A DNA stretch of 64,000 bases from Defluviitalea phaphyphila (GTDB lineage: Bacteria > Bacillota > Clostridia > Lachnospirales > Defluviitaleaceae): contig NZ_JWID01000006.1 of the NCBI RefSeq assembly GCF_001466305.1, positions 1,757 to 65,756 on the forward strand, written 5' to 3'. A program made the translations under genes and the position numbers. The notes beneath the pieces are model-generated. The model searched no databases. It was not told the origin of the DNA and saw only the letters and a program-made list of their open reading frames with translations. Below are positions 49,704 to 57,258 of this stretch, piece after piece. Every line of letters starts with the position of its first letter. The stretch's first letter is position 1.

Positions 49704-52175
49704 TTATTGATTTTGTTTGATATACAACTGAGATTTTAATAAAAGTATTTCTAAATCATTAGGAATAATTTTCTCATATTCTTCTATTATTTTCATACAT
49801 TCCTCATATTGTTTTTTATTCATTAAATTATTAATTTGTTCTTTTACTTTTCCTTTATACATTTCTAACTCATCATTTATGGAAACCGTTGTTTTTCCTT
49901 CTTCATTACTTAAATTATTAATAATTTCTTTTATCTGATTTTTATATTCCTTATTCGAAGCAACTTTATATGCTTCTTTATATAACTCAAGGGCTAATTT
50001 TTCTTGTTTATTATGTTGTAATAAATATGCACCATTACATAATAAATCAAAATCCCTAGGATATTTTAATAACCCTTCTTTAATAAGTTCTTCTGCTTCT
50101 TCTATATTATTTTTCATTATAGCAATGGAACTTTTAGCTGAATATATAAAGGAATCACTTTTTATTATATTTTCATATTCTTTTATAAATAAATTTGCTT
50201 CTTCTATTTTCCCAGCTTGAATTAAATTATTAATATTTGTTTGTAAATTAATTTTTAATTCTTCAAGTTCCTTACTTTGATTAATTAACTTTTTATATTC
50301 ATCAATATATAACTGGATACCTTTTTTCATAATAGAAAATACTCTTAAAGCTTTCCTTAAATACTTAATAGATTTAGATAAATTTTCTCGCTTTGATTCT
50401 ATTGCTTTAACCATATACATAAAAAATCGTTCTTCATCATTTTTTAAATATTCTTGCAATTCCTTTTTTAGAATATATTCTTTATAAGTATATTCTATTA
50501 AGCAACTTCCATTAAAAATGTATCTTTCTAAAATACCCTTGTAATAATTATCTTCTATACTTTCATCTAGCAGTAAAGCCTTAAGTAAAATTTTATTAAT
50601 CAAAGCTGTTTTAATATTAATAATAGGATATTGATTTTTTACATATTCAACTAAAATATCAAAACACATTTTCTTTTTTTCATTTAAAATATATTGTATA
50701 TATTGGGATATCTTTTCTTCACTGACATTAGATAAAAGTTCATATATAGATTTTTGTTTAATAATGTAATACCATATTATATCTCCATAAAAATATGGTA
50801 ATTCTTTAAAATCTAATATTTTTATGTCCTTTTCTATATTATCTAATTCTTTAAAATCCTTTCTTTGCAGCGCAATTCTAATCTTATTTAACAATCCATA
50901 GTTATCTTCATAAGAGATAAATAATTCTTCTAATTTTTCTTTCTCATCTAACTGAATATCTCTTTTAACAGCTTCTAAATTATTTATAAAGCTTTCTTTT
51001 AATTCTTCTTTTTCTAGTCTTATCTTCTCATAATATTCTTTTAATCCATTCCATTTATTAAGTTTTATATAGGATAATATTATAAAATAAAAAGCACTGT
51101 CTAAAAGTGATATTTCATCAAAATCTATTTTATCTTTTATAGTCAATACCTTTTCATACTTTTCTACATCATAATAAAGTAAACATAATTCTTTATAAAT
51201 TTCCTGTACAAAATTTAATGTATTAGTAGGAGTAATCATATCTTTATATCCTGCATAATTTTTGTAATTTTTAGCCATTTCAAGATATTTTTTATAGGTC
51301 TTAATAGCTTCTTGACTTTTATGTAAAGCCTGTTGTGCCTTCCCAAAATAATAATATACATCTATATATTCATCACTTATATTTAATGTTTCCTTAACTA
51401 TTTGCTCTACTCTTCTATATTTTTTATTAGATATAAACATTTGTATTAAATGTATATATATGTGTATTAAATTAATATTTTTTTCTTTAATAATTTTATA
51501 AGCCTTTTCTGCATAATATAAAGCTGTTTTTTTATCTCCATACATCCCATAGGATTGTGATAGTTGAAATAAATAATAATAATTATTGGGATCCTTTTGT
51601 AGTTCTTGTTCTAATATTTTAACATTTCTTTTAAATTTTCTCTTCATTAAAACAGGATCTGTAGCCACATATCCATAATGGTTAAGAATAGTGTCAAGAT
51701 AATAAAAAGGAGGAACAGCTAATGGTTGCTCATGAACAGCACCTGTATATCTAAAATCAGAAGTCTTTTTAAACAACCTCATAATGGGAACTATATTCCA
51801 ATGTTTTTCTTTACTGTCTAAAAAATTTTTAATTTTTAAAACACAAGTTCTATATTTTTTATATTTATTGGTTTTAAAAAACTCAATAATTGTTTCAGGA
51901 TTATCTATCATCTCATCTGCATCTAATATAAAAAGCCACTCTCCTTTAGCATAACTTATAGATATATTTCTCATTTTAGCAAAGTCATTTTCCCATGGAT
52001 GATAATATACTTTATTTGTATGTTTCTTTGCTATTTCTACAGTTTTATCTGTAGAACCAGTATCTAGAATAATAAGTTCAGAAGAAATACTATCTAATAT
52101 TGGCTTTAAACTTGTAAGACATCTATCTAAATATTTCTCTTCATTTTTAACCATCATAACAATACTAAGCAGCAT
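49704..52175 (-). CDS. GT2 glycosyltransferase with long TPR region
   Basis: An 823-residue protein. Residues 1-230 are a GT2 domain: LLSIVMMVKNEEKYLDRCL, IILDTGSTDKTVEIA, and LFILDADEMI with the metal-binding DAD at 85-87. Residues about 180-620 are TPR and helical repeats. Residues about 636-755 are the module also found in the next gene, and 769-823 are the first half of another copy, cut short by the stop. It follows flagellin after a terminator. Likely a cytoplasmic flagellin glycosyltransferase whose repeats hold the acceptor; sugar donor unknown. The ATG has GGGGG upstream. Confidence 0.85.
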   Translation of the reverse strand: MLLSIVMMVKNEEKYLDRCLTSLKPILDSISSELIILDTGSTDKTVEIAKKHTNKVYYHPWENDFAKMRNISISYAKGEWLFILDADEMIDNPETIIEFFKTNKYKKYRTCVLKIKNFLDSKEKHWNIVPIMRLFKKTSDFRYTGAVHEQPLAVPPFYYLDTILNHYGYVATDPVLMKRKFKRNVKILEQELQKDPNNYYYLFQLSQSYGMYGDKKTALYYAEKAYKIIKEKNINLIHIYIHLIQMFISNKKYRRVEQIVKETLNISDEYIDVYYYFGKAQQALHKSQEAIKTYKKYLEMAKNYKNYAGYKDMITPTNTLNFVQEIYKELCLLYYDVEKYEKVLTIKDKIDFDEISLLDSAFYFIILSYIKLNKWNGLKEYYEKIRLEKEELKESFINNLEAVKRDIQLDEKEKLEELFISYEDNYGLLNKIRIALQRKDFKELDNIEKDIKILDFKELPYFYGDIIWYYIIKQKSIYELLSNVSEEKISQYIQYILNEKKKMCFDILVEYVKNQYPIINIKTALINKILLKALLLDESIEDNYYKGILERYIFNGSCLIEYTYKEYILKKELQEYLKNDEERFFMYMVKAIESKRENLSKSIKYLRKALRVFSIMKKGIQLYIDEYKKLINQSKELEELKINLQTNINNLIQAGKIEEANLFIKEYENIIKSDSFIYSAKSSIAIMKNNIEEAEELIKEGLLKYPRDFDLLCNGAYLLQHNKQEKLALELYKEAYKVASNKEYKNQIKEIINNLSNEEGKTTVSINDELEMYKGKVKEQINNLMNKKQYEECMKIIEEYEKIIPNDLEILLLKSQLYIKQNQ

Positions 52176-52196
52176 AAAAATCCCCCTTGAATTTAA

Positions 52197-52242
52197 AAGA
52201 ATTATTTAAGTATTAAAAACTTTTAATGCTTAAATAATTCTT
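52197..52242 (-). repeat. 22-bp near-perfect hairpin downstream of flagellin
   Basis: The arms at 52197-52218 and 52221-52242 pair over 22 positions with a single G-U mismatch; only 2 nt separate them. It lies between the flagellin terminator and the glycosyltransferase start, and no U-run follows. It could block exonuclease from the 3' side of flagellin mRNA or be a cruciform-forming repeat. Confidence 0.85.
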
Positions 52243-52244
52243 TT

Positions 52245-52271
52245 AAAAAAAGGGGTTTTAAAACCCCTTTT
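52245..52271 (-). terminator. Terminator of the flagellin gene
   Basis: The transcript AAAAGGGGTTTTAAAACCCC then UUUUUUU, starting 8 nt after the flagellin stop. The palindrome has an 8-bp stem AAAAGGGG/CCCCTTTT around TTTTAAAA. Strong, as expected for an abundant mRNA. Confidence 0.85.
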
Positions 52272-52278
52272 AAACTTA

Positions 52279-53163
52279 TTATCTTAATAATTGAAGTACA
52301 TTTTGAGGTGCTTGATTTGCTTGAGCAAGCATAGCTGTTGCAGCTTGTTGAAGAATATTAGATTTTGTAAAGTTCATCATTTCTTCTGCCATATCTGCGT
52401 CACGAATACGAGATTCAGAAGCTTGAAGATTTTCAGCAGCAACATCTACATTATTTATAGTATGTTCAAGTCTATTTTGAACTGCTCCAAGTTTAGATCT
52501 TTCATTTGAAACTAACTCAATAGCATCATCAATAACTGATGTTAAACTACTAATAACATCACCTGTTACACTCGCATTTGATACAATATCTGCTAAACTA
52601 TCTGTAATACTTGTTCCACCAATAGTCACTGCTATTGAAGTAAGTCCTAAAGCTTCAGCACTCATATCGCCAATTGTAAATGTAATACTTTGACCTTCAT
52701 TAGCTCCAACTTGAAGATATACAGAAACAGTAGATAAATTTCCATTCAATAATGTCTTAGTATTAAATTCTGTTTTTTCTGTAATTCCTGTAATTTCTTC
52801 AGTTAATTGTTCTAACTCTGCAGCAATTTTTTCACGGTCTTCTTCAGTATATGTATCATTAGCAGCTTGAACAGTTAATTCTCTCATACGTTGAAGCATT
52901 GCATGAGTTTCTGTTAATGCCCCTTCTGCTGTTTGAATCATAGAAATACCATCTTGAGCATTTCTTGATGCTTGTTGTAATCCATAAATTTGTCCTCTCA
53001 TTTTTTCAGAGATAGCAAGTCCAGCAGCATCATCTGCAGCACGATTAATTCTAAGACCAGATGATAATCTTTCTACTGCTGTTTGCTGATCTGAACCTGT
53101 CATTTTTAATGCTCTGTGAGCATTGATTGCTAATGTATTAGTGTTAATTACCATATTACTCAT
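52279..53163 (-). CDS. hag: Flagellin
   Basis: A 294-residue flagellin, short but complete. The N-terminal D0/D1 region is MVINTNTLAINAHRALKMTG, ERLSSGLRINRAADDAAGLAISEKMRGQI. The C-terminal region includes RLEHTINNVDVAAENLQASESRIRDADMAEEMMNFTKSNILQQAATAMLAQANQAPQNVLQLLR. The middle (about 140-215) is very small and Ser/Thr-rich at 175-209, offering possible O-glycosylation sites. AAGGAGG precedes the ATG at 53163. A sigma-D promoter and a structured leader with CsrA-type sites control it. Confidence 0.98.
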   Translation of the reverse strand: MSNMVINTNTLAINAHRALKMTGSDQQTAVERLSSGLRINRAADDAAGLAISEKMRGQIYGLQQASRNAQDGISMIQTAEGALTETHAMLQRMRELTVQAANDTYTEEDREKIAAELEQLTEEITGITEKTEFNTKTLLNGNLSTVSVYLQVGANEGQSITFTIGDMSAEALGLTSIAVTIGGTSITDSLADIVSNASVTGDVISSLTSVIDDAIELVSNERSKLGAVQNRLEHTINNVDVAAENLQASESRIRDADMAEEMMNFTKSNILQQAATAMLAQANQAPQNVLQLLR

Positions 53164-53170
53164 AATACAT

Positions 53171-53202
53171 TCCTCCTTGAAAATTTTTAGACATCCATGT
53201 CT
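53171..53202 (-). promoter_or_regulatory. CsrA-type binding sites in the flagellin leader
   Basis: A short hairpin AGACA-TGGA-TGTCT (53189-53202) presents GGA in its loop, close to the CsrA consensus RUACARGGAUGU. The Shine-Dalgarno sequence AAGGAGG (53172-53179) contains a second GGA. Two GGA sites, one over the ribosome-binding site, are the arrangement by which CsrA represses hag in Bacillus subtilis; csrA and fliW lie immediately upstream here. Confidence 0.65.
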
Positions 53203-53208
53203 TTTTTT

Positions 53209-53258
53209 GTATCATGCAGCCTACCCTGCTGATACTATAAATTTATTCCGTAGTAGGC
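53209..53258 (-). promoter_or_regulatory. Structured element in the flagellin leader
   Basis: The transcript forms a bulged hairpin GTATCA-GCAG/CTGC-A-TGATAC (53209-53235) with loop GGTAGG. The upstream segment GCCTAC (53253-53258) is complementary to GTAGGC at 53219-53224, so a loop-upstream pairing (pseudoknot) is possible. Confidence 0.5.
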
Positions 53259-53262
53259 GGAG

Positions 53263-53282
53263 AATTGATTGGCCAATCAATT
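53263..53282. repeat. 20-bp perfect palindrome at the flagellin 5' UTR start
   Basis: AATTGATTGGCCAATCAATT is fully palindromic and begins about 9 nt after the expected transcription start. It may act as a 5' stability hairpin in the mRNA or as an operator for a dimeric regulator. Confidence 0.85.
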
Positions 53283-53297
53283 TTGTTTTCATATATT

Positions 53298-53324
53298 TTA
53301 TCGGATATTGTAGAAATAAGTTTA
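53298..53324 (-). promoter_or_regulatory. Sigma-D (sigma-28) promoter of flagellin
   Basis: On the minus strand, TAAA (53321-53324), 15 nt, then TCCGATAA (53298-53305). The consensus is TAAA-N15-GCCGATAW, so only one base differs. It is consistent with control by FlgM, whose gene is at 59401. Confidence 0.88.
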
Positions 53325-53332
53325 TACTTTTT

Positions 53333-53563
53333 TTAAATTTTTTTAAAAAATCCTTTTATTTTTTCTATATTTTCTTTATTAGTTTTTGTGGCTATTTTAT
53401 TTTCTTCTTTTATTTGAAGATAAATCTCTTTTCTATAGATAGGAATATTTTTTGGAGCTTCTATTCCTATTTTTATTTGTTCTCCCTGTACTTCTAATAC
53501 AGTGATTTCTATATTATCCCCTATTATTATAGATTCTCCTTTTTTTCTTGAAAGAGCAAGCAT
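53333..53563 (-). CDS. csrA: Carbon storage regulator CsrA
   Basis: A 76-residue CsrA, a dimeric RNA-binding translational repressor. [51 protein letters not shown] is complete, with the basic C-terminal helix extended as in Gram-positive homologues. I chose the ATG at 53563, 5 nt after AGGTGA and 1 nt after the fliW stop; an ATG at 53572 overlaps fliW and is too close to the Shine-Dalgarno sequence. It lies directly upstream of flagellin, its expected target. Confidence 0.96.
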   Translation of the reverse strand: MLALSRKKGESIIIGDNIEITVLEVQGEQIKIGIEAPKNIPIYRKEIYLQIKEENKIATKTNKENIEKIKGFFKKI

Positions 53564-53564
53564 A

Positions 53565-54029
53565 TCATTCACCTGCCTCTTTTACACTAACTTTTTTTAA
53601 TTCATCATAAACACTATGTTTTATTTTATATTCTTCATTTTCGCATATTACTTGCATAGCTTTTTTAGTTTCTATATTAATAATAATGGGAGCTTTTAAA
53701 TTAGCGGTCATAGATTTTATATCCTCTGGTATTACTACAATAGAATATATTATATAGGAACCTTCTTTTATCTCCCCTAATTTTTTTATTTGTTTTTCTT
53801 CAATATTAGGAGAATAATCTGGACAAAATGAATAGGGATTAATAAGTGCAAAAGCTAAGTCCCCATCTTCTACTGACTGCAGCCAACAAAAAGGACTTTC
53901 TTTATCTTCTTTATCTGTAATTAAAAGATATTTTTTGTAATTTTCAAAGCCTGGTATTCCATCTTCAAAGGTTATTATCTTTTCTTCATTTATTTCTATT
54001 TCTCCAAAATTTTTTGTTTTTAAACGCAT
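53565..54029 (-). CDS. fliW: Flagellar assembly factor FliW
   Basis: A 154-residue Fli[62 protein letters not shown] and [31 protein letters not shown] are family hallmarks. FliW binds either CsrA or flagellin; when flagellin is exported, FliW frees itself to relieve CsrA repression. It is adjacent to csrA and upstream of flagellin, the complete partner-switch set. A terminator hairpin separates it from flgL. Confidence 0.95.
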   Translation of the reverse strand: MRLKTKNFGEIEINEEKIITFEDGIPGFENYKKYLLITDKEDKESPFCWLQSVEDGDLAFALINPYSFCPDYSPNIEEKQIKKLGEIKEGSYIIYSIVVIPEDIKSMTANLKAPIIINIETKKAMQVICENEEYKIKHSVYDELKKVSVKEAGE

Positions 54030-54064
54030 TATACCCCTCCATTATATTTTTTATCATTATAACA

Positions 54065-54087
54065 TAAAACCTCACCTTTCGGTGAGG
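54065..54087 (-). terminator. Terminator after flgL
   Basis: A 7-bp GC-rich stem CCTCACC/GGTGAGG with a GAAA tetraloop, then UUUUAUG. It lies just after the flgL stop and before fliW. A TATAAT-like sequence downstream (about 54054-54060) has no good -35 match, so fliW-csrA may rely partly on read-through. Confidence 0.8.
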
Positions 54088-54092
54088 CTAAA

Positions 54093-55484
54093 CTATTGTA
54101 TAAAATCTAATAAAGTAGGCTGAATTATTCTAGCAGTTGCATTTAAAGCAGAATTATAAATTACCTGCTGCATACTAAATTCTGTATATACTTCTTCTAA
54201 ATCTATTCCTTCATTATCATTATTTAATTCTTGGAAATTTAACTCATCATCTTCAAGACGATTATTAATTAATTCAAGTCTTTTCATACGGCTACCTAAT
54301 CCAGCTCTTTCTGTAGAAACTTGACTAAGATGTTTATCTAATTTCCCTATTAATTCAGTAAATGCTTCAGATATATTAGGCATACTATTTTTTATAAATT
54401 CTGCTATTTTTTCTCCATCTTCTCCCTCTTTAGATAATTCTTCAGCCTTAACTTGCGCATTATATGTTTCTGAAACTAATTTTACTATTTCATCTATATC
54501 TCTCATTAAATCAGTAGTAAGAATATCTTTTCCCAATACATTTACTTCTATCTTATTATTAATACCTACTTCATACTCTATTTTCTCATTTATTTTATCT
54601 AAATCAAAGGGAGAATTATATACTTCCCCTGTTGCTAAGTCTTCACATTCAAAGTAAAAGATAGGATTTAAATCTCCTTCTTTAAAATCTTGTTTGTCAT
54701 ACTGTACAGTAAAGTCTGGTATACTGGATATATCTGCACTATTAAATATAATTTCTCCAGTATCTTCTAAGAAATATACTTCTCCTGCTGGAGGTGCATA
54801 AGCGTCTGGAGTAGAAGATGTAGAATCCATAGCTGTTACTGTCAACCCTAGTCCTGTTATACTATTTAAAGTTACATCATCATATCCTAAACGAATTCTA
54901 TATGCCGTTGTAGGAGGCGTATTAGATGTAGGGTCTGGCAAAGATGAATTCCAATACATATTATCCCCAGGTACTGAAATTTCTTCTATATCATCTTTAG
55001 TAAAACTTTGTGTTATCCTAAAGTTTTCTGTATTATCTTCATCATATACTAGTTTAGTATCTGTTCTAAATCCAGAAAATATATATCTATTACCTTCATA
55101 GGTTACATTTCCTTCATTTATAAGTTGTTTTTTTAATTCTTCTAATTGATCAACTATATCCTTTTGTTCAGATATTCCTAGAGTATCATTAGCTCCTTGA
55201 TTAGCAAGAGTTCTCATATCTTGTAGTATAGACTCTATATTATCAATTGCTGTTTCTGTAGAACTCATCCAACTAAGAGCTTGCTCTACATTACTTTGAA
55301 ACTGCTGAGTTTCTGAAATTCTCGTTCTAAATTTTAAAGCTCTGCCTGCTATTATAGGATCATCAGAAGGTCTTTGTATTTTTTTTAAAGTTGTCATTTG
55401 CATATATAAAGTATCTAACTTTTCCATATTTCTATTTAAACTTAATAAAGTGTTATTTATCATCATATTATTAGTAATTCTCAT
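54093..55484 (-). CDS. flgL: Flagellar hook-associated protein FlgL
   Basis: A 463-residue HAP3, longer than E. coli FlgL (317), owing to a central insertion (about 190-310). The N-terminus RITNNMMINNTLLSLNRNMEKLDTLYMQMTTLKKIQRPSDDPIIAGRALKFRTR and the C-terminal DLEEVYTEFSMQQVIYNSALNATARIIQPTLLDFI are diagnostic. It forms the junction ring below the filament. 15 bp after the second flgK. Confidence 0.96.
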   Translation of the reverse strand: MRITNNMMINNTLLSLNRNMEKLDTLYMQMTTLKKIQRPSDDPIIAGRALKFRTRISETQQFQSNVEQALSWMSSTETAIDNIESILQDMRTLANQGANDTLGISEQKDIVDQLEELKKQLINEGNVTYEGNRYIFSGFRTDTKLVYDEDNTENFRITQSFTKDDIEEISVPGDNMYWNSSLPDPTSNTPPTTAYRIRLGYDDVTLNSITGLGLTVTAMDSTSSTPDAYAPPAGEVYFLEDTGEIIFNSADISSIPDFTVQYDKQDFKEGDLNPIFYFECEDLATGEVYNSPFDLDKINEKIEYEVGINNKIEVNVLGKDILTTDLMRDIDEIVKLVSETYNAQVKAEELSKEGEDGEKIAEFIKNSMPNISEAFTELIGKLDKHLSQVSTERAGLGSRMKRLELINNRLEDDELNFQELNNDNEGIDLEEVYTEFSMQQVIYNSALNATARIIQPTLLDFIQ

Positions 55485-55499
55485 GATTACACCTCCCTA

Positions 55500-57248
55500 T
55501 TAACTAGCACCCATACGATTTATAGTTACATCATAGATTTCATCCATTACACTAATCATTTTAGCTGCCATGCTATAGGCTTGATTATATTTTACCAGAT
55601 TTGTCATTTCTTCATTACTATTTACTCCTGATACAGATAATCTTTGTCCTTCTACTACTTTAGAAATATTAGTTTGCATTTCTTCCATTACAACTGCTTG
55701 TTTTGCGTCAACAGCCAACTCTCCTATTATAGATTGCATATAAGAACTAGGAGTTCCTTCATTAAAAGCTTCGGTATCTATTTTTATGTCAAATAATTTT
55801 TGAATATTTCTTCCATCTCCTACTAAACCTTCTTCAAGTCCTGCTGCTATATTATTAACATCATCTATGTCAGATGATAAAGTAAAATTTTCTGCAGTCA
55901 TAAATTGGTAGGCTTCATCTGTAGTAGCATTTACTATATTGCCACTATCATCTTTATATGCAAAGAAATAATTACCATCATCTCCATCTAAGTCATATCC
56001 TGCCTTATGTATATCATTAAATACTTTAGAAAAAGTTCTTACAAATTCGTTTAATCGGTTCATATAATGAGGTATTCCTTTATAATCCATAGAAGTTCCT
56101 ATCTGTGTGTCTGTTCCTACCATAGCAGTAAGATCCGCTGGATCTATTGTTCCTTCTAAAGTAATAGTAACAGTATTACTAGCCGCATCATATGTAAAGG
56201 AATTATATTTATATTTTTTACCATCTATTAATATTTCTCCTTCTGATTGCATATCTTCCCTTGATATATTTTCTATGGTTATTTCCTGGGTTGAAGAATC
56301 TACTGAAGTAACTGTCCCTGTAAATATATTACTATTATTCCCATCTCTTATATCTAAGTATCCTTTTAATTCACCACTTAAATTAGGATCTGTAGTATCA
56401 AACTTAATACCACTATCCCAGTATATATCATATAAGCCTTCCACATCTTCAGGATTAGCTTTTTCTTCTCTCACTCTAACTTCTAATTGATTACAATCAA
56501 AATGATTTACTAAAGTTTGTCCATTAATGGAAACTATAAAACGTTTTTCTATATCTCCACTAGCACTTTCTACTTCTATCTCTTTTGCTTCTACATTTAC
56601 TAACTTAGAAAGTTCATCTATTAAAAGGTCTCTTTGATCTCTTAAATCATTAGCTCTAGCACCATATTGTTCATATCTATATATTTCTTTATTTAAATTT
56701 TGTATTTTCTCAGCAATTACATTAATATCAGAAACTATAGTCTTTATTTCAAAATTAATGTCTTTTTGATATTCTTTAAGCCTTGTAGCTGCATCATTAA
56801 AAAATTGGACAAAAGTCATGGCTGTTTCTTTTAATCCATTTCTTATTTCTGCACTTTCAGGATTATTAGCTAATTCTTGCAACATATTAAAAAAATCATT
56901 ATAAACTGCATTAAATCCTTCATCTGAAGGTTCATTAAAAATTCCTTCTATTAATGAAAGCTGAGTATTTTTTATAGAATACTCTCCTAATGTTTTACTT
57001 TCATTCCAGTACTTCACATCTAAATAATAATCTCTTTCTCTTATAATATCATATATTTCTGAACCTGTTCCTACCATCCCTGTCCCAGTATTTAATGGGA
57101 GAGGAGTAGAAGCCCTTTGTTTTACTATTTGTCTTGAATAGCCTTCTGTATTAGTATTACTTATATTATGAGCCGTTACATCTAAAGCTGTTCTTGCTGA
57201 AAATAAAGCTTGAGCTCCTATATTTAATCCAAAAAATGATGATCTCAA
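55500..57248 (-). CDS. flgK: Flagellar hook-associated protein FlgK, second copy
   Basis: A 582-residue HAP1. RSSFFGLNIGAQALFSARTALDVTAHNISNTNTEGYSRQIVKQRA is the classic N-terminus, and SGVNSNEEMTNLVKYNQAYSMAAKMISVMDEIYDVTINRMG the C-terminus. The start is TTG at 57248 with AGGGGGG 6 nt upstream; in-frame codons up to 57272 overlap the preceding flgK stop. It is a diverged tandem paralogue of the gene at 57259-58866. Both look intact. Confidence 0.93.
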   Translation of the reverse strand: MRSSFFGLNIGAQALFSARTALDVTAHNISNTNTEGYSRQIVKQRASTPLPLNTGTGMVGTGSEIYDIIRERDYYLDVKYWNESKTLGEYSIKNTQLSLIEGIFNEPSDEGFNAVYNDFFNMLQELANNPESAEIRNGLKETAMTFVQFFNDAATRLKEYQKDINFEIKTIVSDINVIAEKIQNLNKEIYRYEQYGARANDLRDQRDLLIDELSKLVNVEAKEIEVESASGDIEKRFIVSINGQTLVNHFDCNQLEVRVREEKANPEDVEGLYDIYWDSGIKFDTTDPNLSGELKGYLDIRDGNNSNIFTGTVTSVDSSTQEITIENISREDMQSEGEILIDGKKYKYNSFTYDAASNTVTITLEGTIDPADLTAMVGTDTQIGTSMDYKGIPHYMNRLNEFVRTFSKVFNDIHKAGYDLDGDDGNYFFAYKDDSGNIVNATTDEAYQFMTAENFTLSSDIDDVNNIAAGLEEGLVGDGRNIQKLFDIKIDTEAFNEGTPSSYMQSIIGELAVDAKQAVVMEEMQTNISKVVEGQRLSVSGVNSNEEMTNLVKYNQAYSMAAKMISVMDEIYDVTINRMGAS

Positions 57249-57258
57249 AATATCCCCC

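Noticed and set aside
56107-56490. 127-codon plus-strand frame inside flgK
   Set aside because: Antisense shadow of the FlgK variable region; no start signal.
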